Source: Geodermatophilus obscurus | Lineage (GTDB): Bacteria; Actinomycetota; Actinomycetes; Mycobacteriales; Geodermatophilaceae | Direction of reading: 5' to 3' | Assembly: GCF_900115395.1 (NCBI RefSeq) | Contig: NZ_FOWE01000001.1 | Span: 496,001-560,000, forward strand | DNA length: 64,000 nucleotides | Shown: piece by piece, positions 17,714-24,427 of the stretch | Numbering within the stretch: the first letter of the stretch is position 1 | Layout: each line of letters begins with the position of its first letter | Program-made: the position numbers and the translations under genes | Notes under the pieces: generated by a model | Seen by the model: the letters and a program-made list of their open reading frames with translations, nothing else | Told to the model about the DNA's origin: nothing | Database searches by the model: none

Positions 17714-17798
17714 TGTCCGAGGGGGGACTTGAACCCCCACGCCCGATAAAGGGCACTAGCACCTCAAGCTAGCGCGTCTGCCATTCCGCCACCCGGAC
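17714..17798 (-). tRNA. tRNA-Leu (anticodon GAG)
   Basis: The minus strand folds as a class II tRNA: acceptor 5' GTCCGGG pairs with CTCGGAC, the anticodon arm is CTAGC-TTGAGGT-GCTAG with anticodon GAG, there is a long variable arm, and the T arm is GGGGG-TTCAAGT-CCCCC. CCA is not encoded. The side facing the accessory region is the 3' end, the usual side for island integration. Confidence 0.95.
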
Positions 17799-17878
17799 GA
17801 GTGCGGGTCAACGATAGCAACCCGTGTGCGCCGTCCGGAGCAGGCCCCGGGCCGGGTCGCGATAGCGCCGTCGCGCCC

Positions 17879-17884
17879 TACGCT
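17879..17884 (+). promoter_or_regulatory. -10 box, leaderless start
   Basis: TACGCT six nt before the GTG at 17891 with no ribosome binding site; transcription would begin at or next to the start codon. Confidence 0.5.
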
Positions 17885-17890
17885 CGCCGG

Positions 17891-19216
17891 GTGGAGAGCG
17901 AAGGTCCCGTCCAGGCCCAGGCCCAGGCCGAGGTCGCCGAGCTGCTCGGCGACCTCATCCGGATCGACACCACCAACACCGGCGACACCGCCACGAGCGC
18001 CGGCGAGCGACAGGCCGCCGAGTGGGTGGCCGGCAAGCTCGACGAGGTCGGCATCGGCTCGCAGATCCTCGAGTCGGAGCGGGGGAGGGCCAGCCTCGTC
18101 GCCCGCGTCGAGGGCACCGACCGCTCGCGCCCACCGCTGCTCATCCACGGCCACCTCGACGTCGTCCCTGCCGACCCCGCCGAGTGGAGCGTGCACCCCT
18201 TCTCCGGCGAGGAGCGCGACGGTTACGTCTGGGGCCGCGGCGCCGTCGACATGAAGGACATGGACGCGATGGTCCTGGCGCTGGTGCGCGACTGGGCCCG
18301 CACCGGCGTGCGCCCGCCGCGCGACATCGTGCTGGCTTTCGTCGCCGACGAGGAGGCCGGCGGCAAGCTCGGCGCCCGCTGGCTGGTCGACGAGCACCCC
18401 GACCTGTTCGCCGACTGCTCCGAGGCGATCAGCGAGGTGGGCGGCTTTAGCATCACCGTCCGCGACGACCTGCGCCTCTACCTCGTCCAGACGGCCGAGA
18501 AGGGCCTGGCCTGGATGCGCCTGACCGCCACCGGGAAGCCCGGGCACGGCTCCTTCGTCCACGACGACAACGCCGTCACCCGCCTCTGCCAGGCCGTCGC
18601 CCGGATCGGCTCGGCCCGCCTGCCCACCGTGCTCACCCCGCCGATGCGGCAGTTCCTCGCCGCCGTCGAGGACGCCTACGGCATCGAGATCGACCCCGAC
18701 GAGCCCGAGCAGGCGCTCGCCCGCCTCGGCAGCATCAGCCGCATGATCGGCGCAGCGCTGCGCAACACCGCCAACCCCACGATGCTCGACGCCGGCTACA
18801 AGACCAACGTCATCCCCGGGACGGCGAGCGCCACCGTCGACGGCCGCTTCCTGCACGGGCAGGCCGAGGAGTTCGAACGGCAGCTCGCCTCGCTCATCGG
18901 CGAGGGCGTCCAGCGGGAGTGGATCGTCCACGACCAGGCCGTGGAGACGACGTTCGACGGACCCCTCGTCGACCAGATGGTCGCCGCGCTGAGGAGCGAG
19001 GACGACGGTGCTCGGCCGGTGCCGTTCACGATGAGCGGCGGCACCGACGCCAAGAGCTTCGAGCGCCTCGGCATCCGCTGCTTCGGGTTCTCCCCGCTGC
19101 GGCTGCCGGCCGACCTCGACTTCGCCTCGCTGTTCCACGGCATCGACGAGCGCGTGCCGGTGGAGTCGCTGCGCTTCGGCGTCCGGGTGCTCGACCGGTT
19201 CCTCCGGGCGGTCTGA
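17891..19216 (+). CDS. M20 family metallopeptidase
   Basis: A 441-residue zinc-dependent amidohydrolase/dipeptidase of the ArgE/DapE/CPG2 type, probably cytosolic. The GTG at 17891 is chosen because TACGCT lies just before it. Metal and catalytic residues are visible: HGHLD (His88, Asp90), the bridging Asp120 in GRGAVDMKD, the Glu pair at 154-155 in ADEEAGG, and a C-terminal HGIDERV. A dimerisation lid begins near TGKPGHGS. The natural substrate cannot be told from sequence; several M20 members of this size are peptidases or deacylases. Confidence 0.9.
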   Translation: MESEGPVQAQAQAEVAELLGDLIRIDTTNTGDTATSAGERQAAEWVAGKLDEVGIGSQILESERGRASLVARVEGTDRSRPPLLIHGHLDVVPADPAEWSVHPFSGEERDGYVWGRGAVDMKDMDAMVLALVRDWARTGVRPPRDIVLAFVADEEAGGKLGARWLVDEHPDLFADCSEAISEVGGFSITVRDDLRLYLVQTAEKGLAWMRLTATGKPGHGSFVHDDNAVTRLCQAVARIGSARLPTVLTPPMRQFLAAVEDAYGIEIDPDEPEQALARLGSISRMIGAALRNTANPTMLDAGYKTNVIPGTASATVDGRFLHGQAEEFERQLASLIGEGVQREWIVHDQAVETTFDGPLVDQMVAALRSEDDGARPVPFTMSGGTDAKSFERLGIRCFGFSPLRLPADLDFASLFHGIDERVPVESLRFGVRVLDRFLRAV

Positions 19217-19231
19217 GCGGCCCCGGCCGGG

Positions 19232-20104
19232 TCAGACCGCCGCGCGCAGCGCGTCCAGCGTCGCGGCGACGGCCGGCACCAGCCGGGCGTCGGGGCGGAC
19301 GAGCGTCTCCACCACCCGGTCGTCGACGTCGGGCAGGTCGACGGCGGCCACGCCCGGCTGCGTGCTCACCGCCAGCGCCCAGGCCGGCAGCAGCGCGACG
19401 CCGAGGCCCCGGGCGACCAGCCGCTGCACGACCACGTGGTCGTCGGTGGCGAACCGGACGTCCGGGGTGAACCCGGCGCGGCGGGCGCAGCGCAGCAGGT
19501 GCTGCCGGCACCGGGTGCAGCCGGCGATCCACGGCTCCCCGGCGAGGTCGGCCAGCCCGGCGGGGACCGGCGCGCTCGCGGGCAGGACGGCCTGCACGGC
19601 GTGCCGGTGCAGCGGCTCGCGCAGCAGGTCGCCGGGGACGGCGTCCTCGTCGTCGGCGTGCCGGAAGACGACGGCCAGGTCGGCCGCGCCCTCCCGGACC
19701 GCCGCCTCGGCCTCCGGGGGCTCCAGCTCGGCGAAGTGCACCTCCAGGCCGGGCGCGCGCCGGCGCAGACCGGCCAGCGCGGGCGGCACCAGCACGGCGG
19801 CCGCGGTCGGGAAGGCGGCGAGCCGGACGACGCCCGCCGCCAGCCCGGTCAGCGCCGCCAGGTCCTGCTCGGCCGCGGCAAGCCGGTCGGCGACCCCCTC
19901 GGCGTGCCGCAGCAGCACCCGGCCCGCCTCGGTGAGCGCGACCCCGCGGCCCTCGCGCACCACCAGCGGCGTCCCCGTCTCCGCCTCCAGTCGCCGCACC
20001 TGCTGGCTCACGGCCGGCTGGGTCCACCCCAGCGACCGGGCCGCACCGGCCAGCGAGCCGGCCCGGGCCACCTCCCGGAAGACGAGCAGCCGGCGGGGGT
20101 CCAC
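19232..20104 (-). CDS. LysR-family transcriptional regulator
   Basis: 290 residues from the GTG at 20104 (MDPRRLLVFREVARAGS). The N-terminal winged helix-turn-helix carries the typical SLAGAARSLGWTQPAVSQQV stretch, followed by the linker helix and a periplasmic-binding-like effector domain. It is divergent from the racemase gene at 20187 across 82 bp holding a perfect palindrome, so it very likely controls that gene and itself. The effector is unknown. Confidence 0.9.
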   Translation of the reverse strand: MDPRRLLVFREVARAGSLAGAARSLGWTQPAVSQQVRRLEAETGTPLVVREGRGVALTEAGRVLLRHAEGVADRLAAAEQDLAALTGLAAGVVRLAAFPTAAAVLVPPALAGLRRRAPGLEVHFAELEPPEAEAAVREGAADLAVVFRHADDEDAVPGDLLREPLHRHAVQAVLPASAPVPAGLADLAGEPWIAGCTRCRQHLLRCARRAGFTPDVRFATDDHVVVQRLVARGLGVALLPAWALAVSTQPGVAAVDLPDVDDRVVETLVRPDARLVPAVAATLDALRAAV

Positions 20105-20112
20105 GGTGACAT

Positions 20113-20127
20113 CCAAGCAGCGCTTGG
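20113..20127. promoter_or_regulatory. Palindrome between LysR and racemase genes
   Basis: CCAAGCAGCGCTTGG is a perfect inverted repeat (6-bp arms, 3-bp spacer) nine bases upstream of the LysR start and 59 bases upstream of the racemase start. It is a good candidate LysR site, although it does not match the T-N11-A rule exactly. Confidence 0.5.
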
Positions 20128-20186
20128 GTCTGCTGTCGCACAGGTCGGCCTGGTGGGGGACCCGGCTGCCCGCGATGCTGGCCGGC

Positions 20187-20885
20187 ATGGAGACGATCGG
20201 ACTGCTGGGCGGCATGAGCTGGGAGTCGACCGCCCTGTACTACCGGACCGCCAACGAGCTGGTCCGGGACCGCGAGGGCGGGCTGGCCAGCGCCTCGCTG
20301 CTGCTGCGCAGCCTCGACTTCCGCACCGTCCGGGCGTGCCAGCTCGAGGACCGCTGGGACGACGCGGCCGACCTGCTGCTCGCCGAGGCGCGGGCGCTGG
20401 AGTCGGCCGGCGCCGGTCTCGTGCTGCTGTGTACGAACTACATGCACAAGGTCGCCCCGGTGCTGGAGGCCGGCCTGGCCGTGCCGTTCCTGCACATCGC
20501 CGACGCGGTGGCGGCCGCCGCGCCGGGACCGGTCGTCGGCCTGCTCGGGGCGGCCGGCACCGTCCGCGAGCCGTTCTACCGGGAGCGGCTGGCGGCCGCC
20601 GGCCTCACGGTGCTGGTCCCGCCGGAGGACGACGTCGAGCGGGTCGACGCCGCGATCTTCGGCGAGCTGTGCCGCGGCGTGCTCTCCGACGGGACCCGGG
20701 CGGAGCTGCGCGCGGTGATCGCCCGGCTGGCCGCACGCGGCGTCGACGCCGTCGCGCTGTCCTGCACCGAGCTCGAGCTGCTCCTGCGGCCGGAGGACTC
20801 CCCGGTGCCCCTGCTGCCCTCCGCCCGGCTGCACGTCACCGCGGCCGTCGACGCCGCGCTGGCGCCGTCGGCGCTCGTGGTGTGA
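20187..20885 (+). CDS. Aspartate/glutamate racemase family protein
   Basis: 232 residues starting METIGLLGGMSWES, the hallmark start of the Asp/Glu racemase family (YgeA/RacX branch). Both catalytic cysteines are in place: CTNYMH in the N-terminal half and LSCTELELLL in the C-terminal half. These cofactor-free enzymes interconvert D- and L-amino acids, supplying D-amino acids for cell wall or metabolism; the exact substrate is not clear. It is probably regulated by the divergent LysR protein. Confidence 0.88.
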   Translation: METIGLLGGMSWESTALYYRTANELVRDREGGLASASLLLRSLDFRTVRACQLEDRWDDAADLLLAEARALESAGAGLVLLCTNYMHKVAPVLEAGLAVPFLHIADAVAAAAPGPVVGLLGAAGTVREPFYRERLAAAGLTVLVPPEDDVERVDAAIFGELCRGVLSDGTRAELRAVIARLAARGVDAVALSCTELELLLRPEDSPVPLLPSARLHVTAAVDAALAPSALVV

Positions 20886-20892
20886 TGCGCGG

Positions 20893-21687
20893 GTGACCTC
20901 TCCCACACCTCCCGGCCCCGGCTCCGTCGCACTGATCACCGGAGGGACCGGCGGCTTCGGCCGCGCCCTCGCCACGAAGCTGCGCGAGCGGGGCGCCACC
21001 GCCGTCCTCGCCGACCTCGACAGCGAGCGCAACCGGTCGGTCGCCGAGGAACTGGGCTGCCCGTTCGTCGCGCTCGACGTCACCGACCGGGCGGCCAACG
21101 AGGCCGTCGTCGCGCAGGTGGAGGCCGAGCACGGCCGCCTCGACGCCGCCTACCTCAACGCCGGCATCTCGGCGGCCAAGAGCGACGACGCCCTCGACCT
21201 CGACGAGTTCCTCCGCGTCGTCGACATCGACCTCAACGGCGTCGTCTACGGCGCGGTGGCGGCCCGCCCGGCCATCAGGCGCGCCGGCGGCGGCGCGATC
21301 GTGGTGACCGCGTCGTTGGCCGGGCTGACGCCCATGCCCACCGACCCCGGCTACAGCGTGGCCAAGGCCGGCGCGGTCGCCTTCGTCCGGTCGATGGCAC
21401 CGCGGCTGGCTCGCGAGCGCATCACCATCACCGCCATCTGCCCCGGCTTCGCCGACACCGCGATCATCGACCGCATCCGGCACGAGTTCGAGGCCGCGCA
21501 GTTCCCGGTGATCCCCGCCGCCGAGGTCGCCGACGCGATGGTCATGGCGTGGGAGTCCGGCGAGCCGGGCGCGGCCTACGTCATCCAGCCCGGCGTCGGC
21601 ACGGTGCCCTACCGGTTCAAGGGCGTCCCGAGCGCGAAGACGGCGACCGGCGAGACCGCCGTCGTCCCGCAGGCGCTGCTGCCCTGA
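20893..21687 (+). CDS. SDR family NAD(P)-dependent oxidoreductase
   Basis: 264 residues, GTG start 7 nt after the racemase stop, so likely in the same transcript. Classical short-chain dehydrogenase features: cofactor motif TGGTGGFG near residue 17, NAG(I), a Ser in TASLAG and the YSVAKAG active site (Tyr-x3-Lys). The Asp in LADLDSE after strand 2 suggests NAD(H) preference. Substrate unknown. Confidence 0.9.
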   Translation: MTSPTPPGPGSVALITGGTGGFGRALATKLRERGATAVLADLDSERNRSVAEELGCPFVALDVTDRAANEAVVAQVEAEHGRLDAAYLNAGISAAKSDDALDLDEFLRVVDIDLNGVVYGAVAARPAIRRAGGGAIVVTASLAGLTPMPTDPGYSVAKAGAVAFVRSMAPRLARERITITAICPGFADTAIIDRIRHEFEAAQFPVIPAAEVADAMVMAWESGEPGAAYVIQPGVGTVPYRFKGVPSAKTATGETAVVPQALLP

Positions 21688-21727
21688 GCGGACCGTCGAC
21701 GCCGTCCTGGCTCACCACCACGCGTCC

Positions 21728-21751
21728 TGGCTCACCGTGGGAGGTGAGCCA
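21728..21751. terminator. Hairpin after the SDR gene
   Basis: TGGCTCACC and GGTGAGCCA form a perfect 9-bp stem with a 6-nt loop, 40 bp after the SDR stop. The left arm sequence (GTCCTGGCTCACC) is also repeated directly just upstream (starting near 21706), so two alternative pairings exist. Terminator or operator. Confidence 0.4.
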
Positions 21752-21762
21752 CGACGCAGCAC

Positions 21763-21819
21763 GATCAGGTCACCTGATCCTGCGCGGCCCCTCCCGGACC
21801 CGGTGACGGCGGTCACCGG
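21763..21819. promoter_or_regulatory. Two palindromes before the quinone oxidoreductase
   Basis: GATCAGGTCACCTGATC (21763-21779) is a perfect 8+1+8 palindrome. At 21800-21819, CCGGTGAC and GTCACCGG flank GGCG. A CAGGGT -10-like box (21828-21833) sits seven nt before the ATG. The arrangement looks like repressor sites over a promoter; no regulator gene is adjacent. Confidence 0.5.
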
Positions 21820-21840
21820 CCGTCTGGCAGGGTCGGGCGC

Positions 21841-22794
21841 ATGCGTGCATGGCGGGTACACGAGCTCGGCGACCCCTCGAAGGTGCTGCAGCTGGAGGAC
21901 GTCGAGACGCCCACCCCGGCCGAGGGGCAGCTGCTGGTCAGGGTGCGGGCGGCGGCGCTGAACTTCCCCGACGTCCTCATGGCCGCGGGCATGTACCAGG
22001 AGCGCCCGCCACTGCCCTACACCCCCGGCGTCGAGCTGTGCGGGGAGACCGAGGACGGCCGGCGGGTGATCGGCAGCCCCGCCGGCGGGCCCGGCGCCTT
22101 CGCCGAGTACGCGCTGATGAACGCCGACGACGCCTGGCCGGTGCCGGACTCCCTGAGCGACGAGAAGGCCGGCGCCCTCTACCTCACCTACCAGACCGGC
22201 CACGTCGGGCTGCACCGCCGGGCGCACCTGCAGGCGGGGGAGTGGCTGCTGGTCCACGCCGGGGCCGGCGGCGTCGGCTCGGCGGCGATCCAGCTCGGCA
22301 AGGCCGCCGGCGCGAAGGTGATCGCCACCGCCGGCGGCGCGCACAAGGTGGAGGTGTGCCGCGAGCTCGGCGCCGACCACGTCATCGACTACACCGCCGA
22401 CGACTTCGTCCCCGTCGTCAAGGAGATCACCGGCGGCGAGGGCGCCGACGTCGTCTACGACCCGGTCGGCGGCGATGTGTTCGACAAGTCGCGGAAGTGC
22501 ATCGCCTTCGAGGGCCGGCTGGTCGTCGTCGGGTTCACCAGCGGCCGCATCCCCGAGGCGCCGGCCAACCACGCGCTGGTCAAGAACTACAGCGTCGTCG
22601 GCCTGCACTGGGGGCTGTACAAGAAGAAGGACCCGGCGGTCATCGGGCAGACGCACGACGAACTCGTCCGGCTGGTCACCGAGGGTGCGATCGACCCGCT
22701 GATCGGCCAGGTCCTGCCGCTGGATCAGGCGCCGCAGGCGCTGGCCGCGCTCGCCGACCGCGGCACGGTCGGCAAGGTCGTGCTCGTCCCCTGA
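21841..22794 (+). CDS. Zinc-independent NADPH:quinone oxidoreductase (MDR family)
   Basis: 317 residues. Medium-chain dehydrogenase/reductase without the zinc-binding cysteines: an N-terminal GroES-like domain with LNFPDVLMAAGMYQ and PGVELCGE, then a Rossmann domain with HAGAGGVGSAAIQLGKAAGA as the NADPH motif. It matches the quinone oxidoreductase subgroup that reduces quinones or enones. ATG start, leaderless-looking. The two upstream palindromes suggest repression relieved by a small molecule. Confidence 0.9.
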   Translation: MRAWRVHELGDPSKVLQLEDVETPTPAEGQLLVRVRAAALNFPDVLMAAGMYQERPPLPYTPGVELCGETEDGRRVIGSPAGGPGAFAEYALMNADDAWPVPDSLSDEKAGALYLTYQTGHVGLHRRAHLQAGEWLLVHAGAGGVGSAAIQLGKAAGAKVIATAGGAHKVEVCRELGADHVIDYTADDFVPVVKEITGGEGADVVYDPVGGDVFDKSRKCIAFEGRLVVVGFTSGRIPEAPANHALVKNYSVVGLHWGLYKKKDPAVIGQTHDELVRLVTEGAIDPLIGQVLPLDQAPQALAALADRGTVGKVVLVP

Positions 22795-22813
22795 GGAACG
22801 GGGGGCGTGGCCG

Positions 22814-23017
22814 CTACGTGACCGGCATCGGGAGGTAGGACAGCCGCGCCCGGCGGCGGAGGATGGCCTTGCGGGTGCCGTCGGCGTGCAGCTGCAGCCG
22901 GGCGAGCTCCCAGCCGCCGACGTCGACCTGGAGGCTCAGCATGGTCGCCGCGGCGGAGCGGGACGTGCCCGGCGGGATCCGCAGCGGCGCGTACTCGTAG
23001 TCGTCGGCCGGACTCAC
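22814..23017 (-). CDS. DUF5703 family protein
   Basis: 67 residues, GTG start, sequence DYEYAPLRIPPGTSRSAA then GGWELARLQLHADGTRK. This is the compact actinobacterial DUF5703 pattern (tyrosine-rich start, then GGWEL and DGTR). Function unknown; it probably folds as a single beta-rich domain. Convergent with the quinone oxidoreductase, 19 bp apart. Confidence 0.8.
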   Translation of the reverse strand: MSPADDYEYAPLRIPPGTSRSAAATMLSLQVDVGGWELARLQLHADGTRKAILRRRARLSYLPMPVT

Positions 23018-23136
23018 CCGACCGATGTTGCCACGCGCGACACCTGGCGGTCATGTGCCCGCCGTCTCCCGTCCTGCCCTCGGCAGGCCCCGGCGGCAGG
23101 ATGGGGATCGCCCCATCCGCACCACGAGGAGGACAC

Positions 23137-23397
23137 GTGACCGATCCCGGTACCGCGAGCGACGCCGACCGCGCCGAGCAGGCGGCGCTCCTCGAGCCGG
23201 CCGCTCCCGCGTCCGCCGGGGACGCCGACCCGATCGGTGACGGTGTCCCGGAGGCCGACGCCCTCGAGCAGCAGCTGGCCACCGCGCCCGGCGCGGCGGG
23301 GACACCGCGCTCGGTCGCCGACCTCGACGCCAACGAGGCCGACGTCCTCGAGCAGGAGGCCGACGTCCCCTACGACGAGGACGACCGCGGTCTCTGA
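23137..23397 (+). CDS. Small acidic hypothetical protein
   Basis: 86 residues, GTG start five nt after GAGGAG. Strongly acidic and low in complexity, with repeated Glu/Asp-Ala stretches (DALEQQLA, DVLEQEADV) and a C-terminal DEDDRGL. No signal peptide. Similar acidic proteins are common in actinobacteria and unassigned; disorder is likely. Confidence 0.7.
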   Translation: MTDPGTASDADRAEQAALLEPAAPASAGDADPIGDGVPEADALEQQLATAPGAAGTPRSVADLDANEADVLEQEADVPYDEDDRGL

Positions 23398-23536
23398 GGC
23401 CCCCCACCGCACCTGATCGGGAGCGCCTCGCGATGAGGGACCGCGCCCCGGTCGGGGTCCGACCCGTGGGGTGACCTCGTACGGGAGCACCGGCACGCGG
23501 CCGGGGAGGCCGCGACCGCTTCCGCGGACGGTGGAC

Positions 23537-23555
23537 CGAGGTTAGGCTTGCCTTC
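23537..23555. promoter_or_regulatory. Iron box (IdeR/DtxR-like)
   Basis: CGAGGTTAGGCTTGCCTTC matches the DtxR/IdeR consensus TWAGGTWAGSCTWACCTWA at 15 of 19 positions, with the core AGGTTAGGCTTGCCT well kept. It ends 22 bp before the ATG of the DUF2470 gene and overlaps a possible -10 box (TAGGCT), so iron-bound regulator would repress that gene. Confidence 0.65.
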
Positions 23556-23577
23556 CTCGACGTCCCCAGGGGGAGCC

Positions 23578-24363
23578 ATGACCACCTGCAACGGTCCGCA
23601 GGCGCTGTCCGTCCCCACCGCCGCCGAGCGGGCGCGCACCGTGGCCACCCGCGCCGCGGCCGCCGTCTGCGTCGCCGGCCGGGACCCGAGCCGGCCCCTC
23701 GCCCACGCCACCACCCGCGCCGGGCAGGTGCTCGTGCTCGTGCCCAGCGACGGCGAGGTCGCCGCCGCCCTCGACGGCGCACCCGACCACGACGTCAGCG
23801 CCCTGCTGATGGTCAGCGACCGGGCGCCGGTGCCCCTGCGCGACCCGGTGCGGGCCACCCTGTGGCTGTCGGGCTGGCTCACCCCGGTCGCCGAGGCCGA
23901 CCGGCGCGCGGCTGCCGTCGCCTTCGCCGAGGTCCGCCCCGAGGAGGCGCTGCTCGACGTCGGCGCCGCGGCCACCCTGCTCCGCCTCGACCTCGCCGAG
24001 GTCGTGCTGCGCGAGGGCCCGGGCTGCGCGGAGGTCTCCCCGGGCGACTACGCCGGCGCCCGGCCCGACCCCCTGGCCGGGGTCGAGGGGCGGATGCTGC
24101 GCCACCTCGACGACGACCACCCCGAGGTGCTCGCCCTGCTGGGCAGCGCGGTGGCCGGCGGCCGCGTGCCGGTCGGGGCGGGGGAGACGGTGCGCCCGCT
24201 GGGGATCGACCGGTTCGGCTACCGCCTGCGGGTCGAGGGCGGTGGCGGCCACCGCGACGTCCGGGTGTCCTTCCCGCGGCCGCTGAGCTGCCCGGGCCAG
24301 GTGAACGCGGCGACGTCGCAGCTGCTGTGCGCCCTGCGCGCCGGCCTCCCCCGCCGCGACTAG
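23578..24363 (+). CDS. DUF2470 domain-containing protein
   Basis: 261 residues, ATG start after GGGGGAGCC. The N-terminal two thirds resembles a split-barrel flavin/heme-binding fold, and the C-terminal part has the DUF2470 pattern (MLRHLDDDHPEVL, then GIDRFGYRLRV). Relatives include HugZ-type heme oxygenases and heme-utilisation proteins. An iron box lies in its promoter, so a role in heme or iron use under iron shortage is a reasonable inference. Heme ligands cannot be assigned from sequence alone. Confidence 0.82.
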   Translation: MTTCNGPQALSVPTAAERARTVATRAAAAVCVAGRDPSRPLAHATTRAGQVLVLVPSDGEVAAALDGAPDHDVSALLMVSDRAPVPLRDPVRATLWLSGWLTPVAEADRRAAAVAFAEVRPEEALLDVGAAATLLRLDLAEVVLREGPGCAEVSPGDYAGARPDPLAGVEGRMLRHLDDDHPEVLALLGSAVAGGRVPVGAGETVRPLGIDRFGYRLRVEGGGGHRDVRVSFPRPLSCPGQVNAATSQLLCALRAGLPRRD

Positions 24364-24427
24364 ACGGAGGACCTCCTCGCCCCCCACCGCTCGCGGGCTC
24401 GCGGCGGGCCCCTGCGAGGGGGCCCGT
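24364..24427. terminator. Repeated convergent-gene terminator, copy A
   Basis: Between the convergent DUF2470 and recD2 genes: CCTCCTCGCCCCCCACC, a GC-rich centre, then GCGAGGGGGCCCGTTC, forming a hairpin. The same element with small changes lies between metH and ackA (44612-44700), so it is a repeated bidirectional terminator. Confidence 0.6.
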
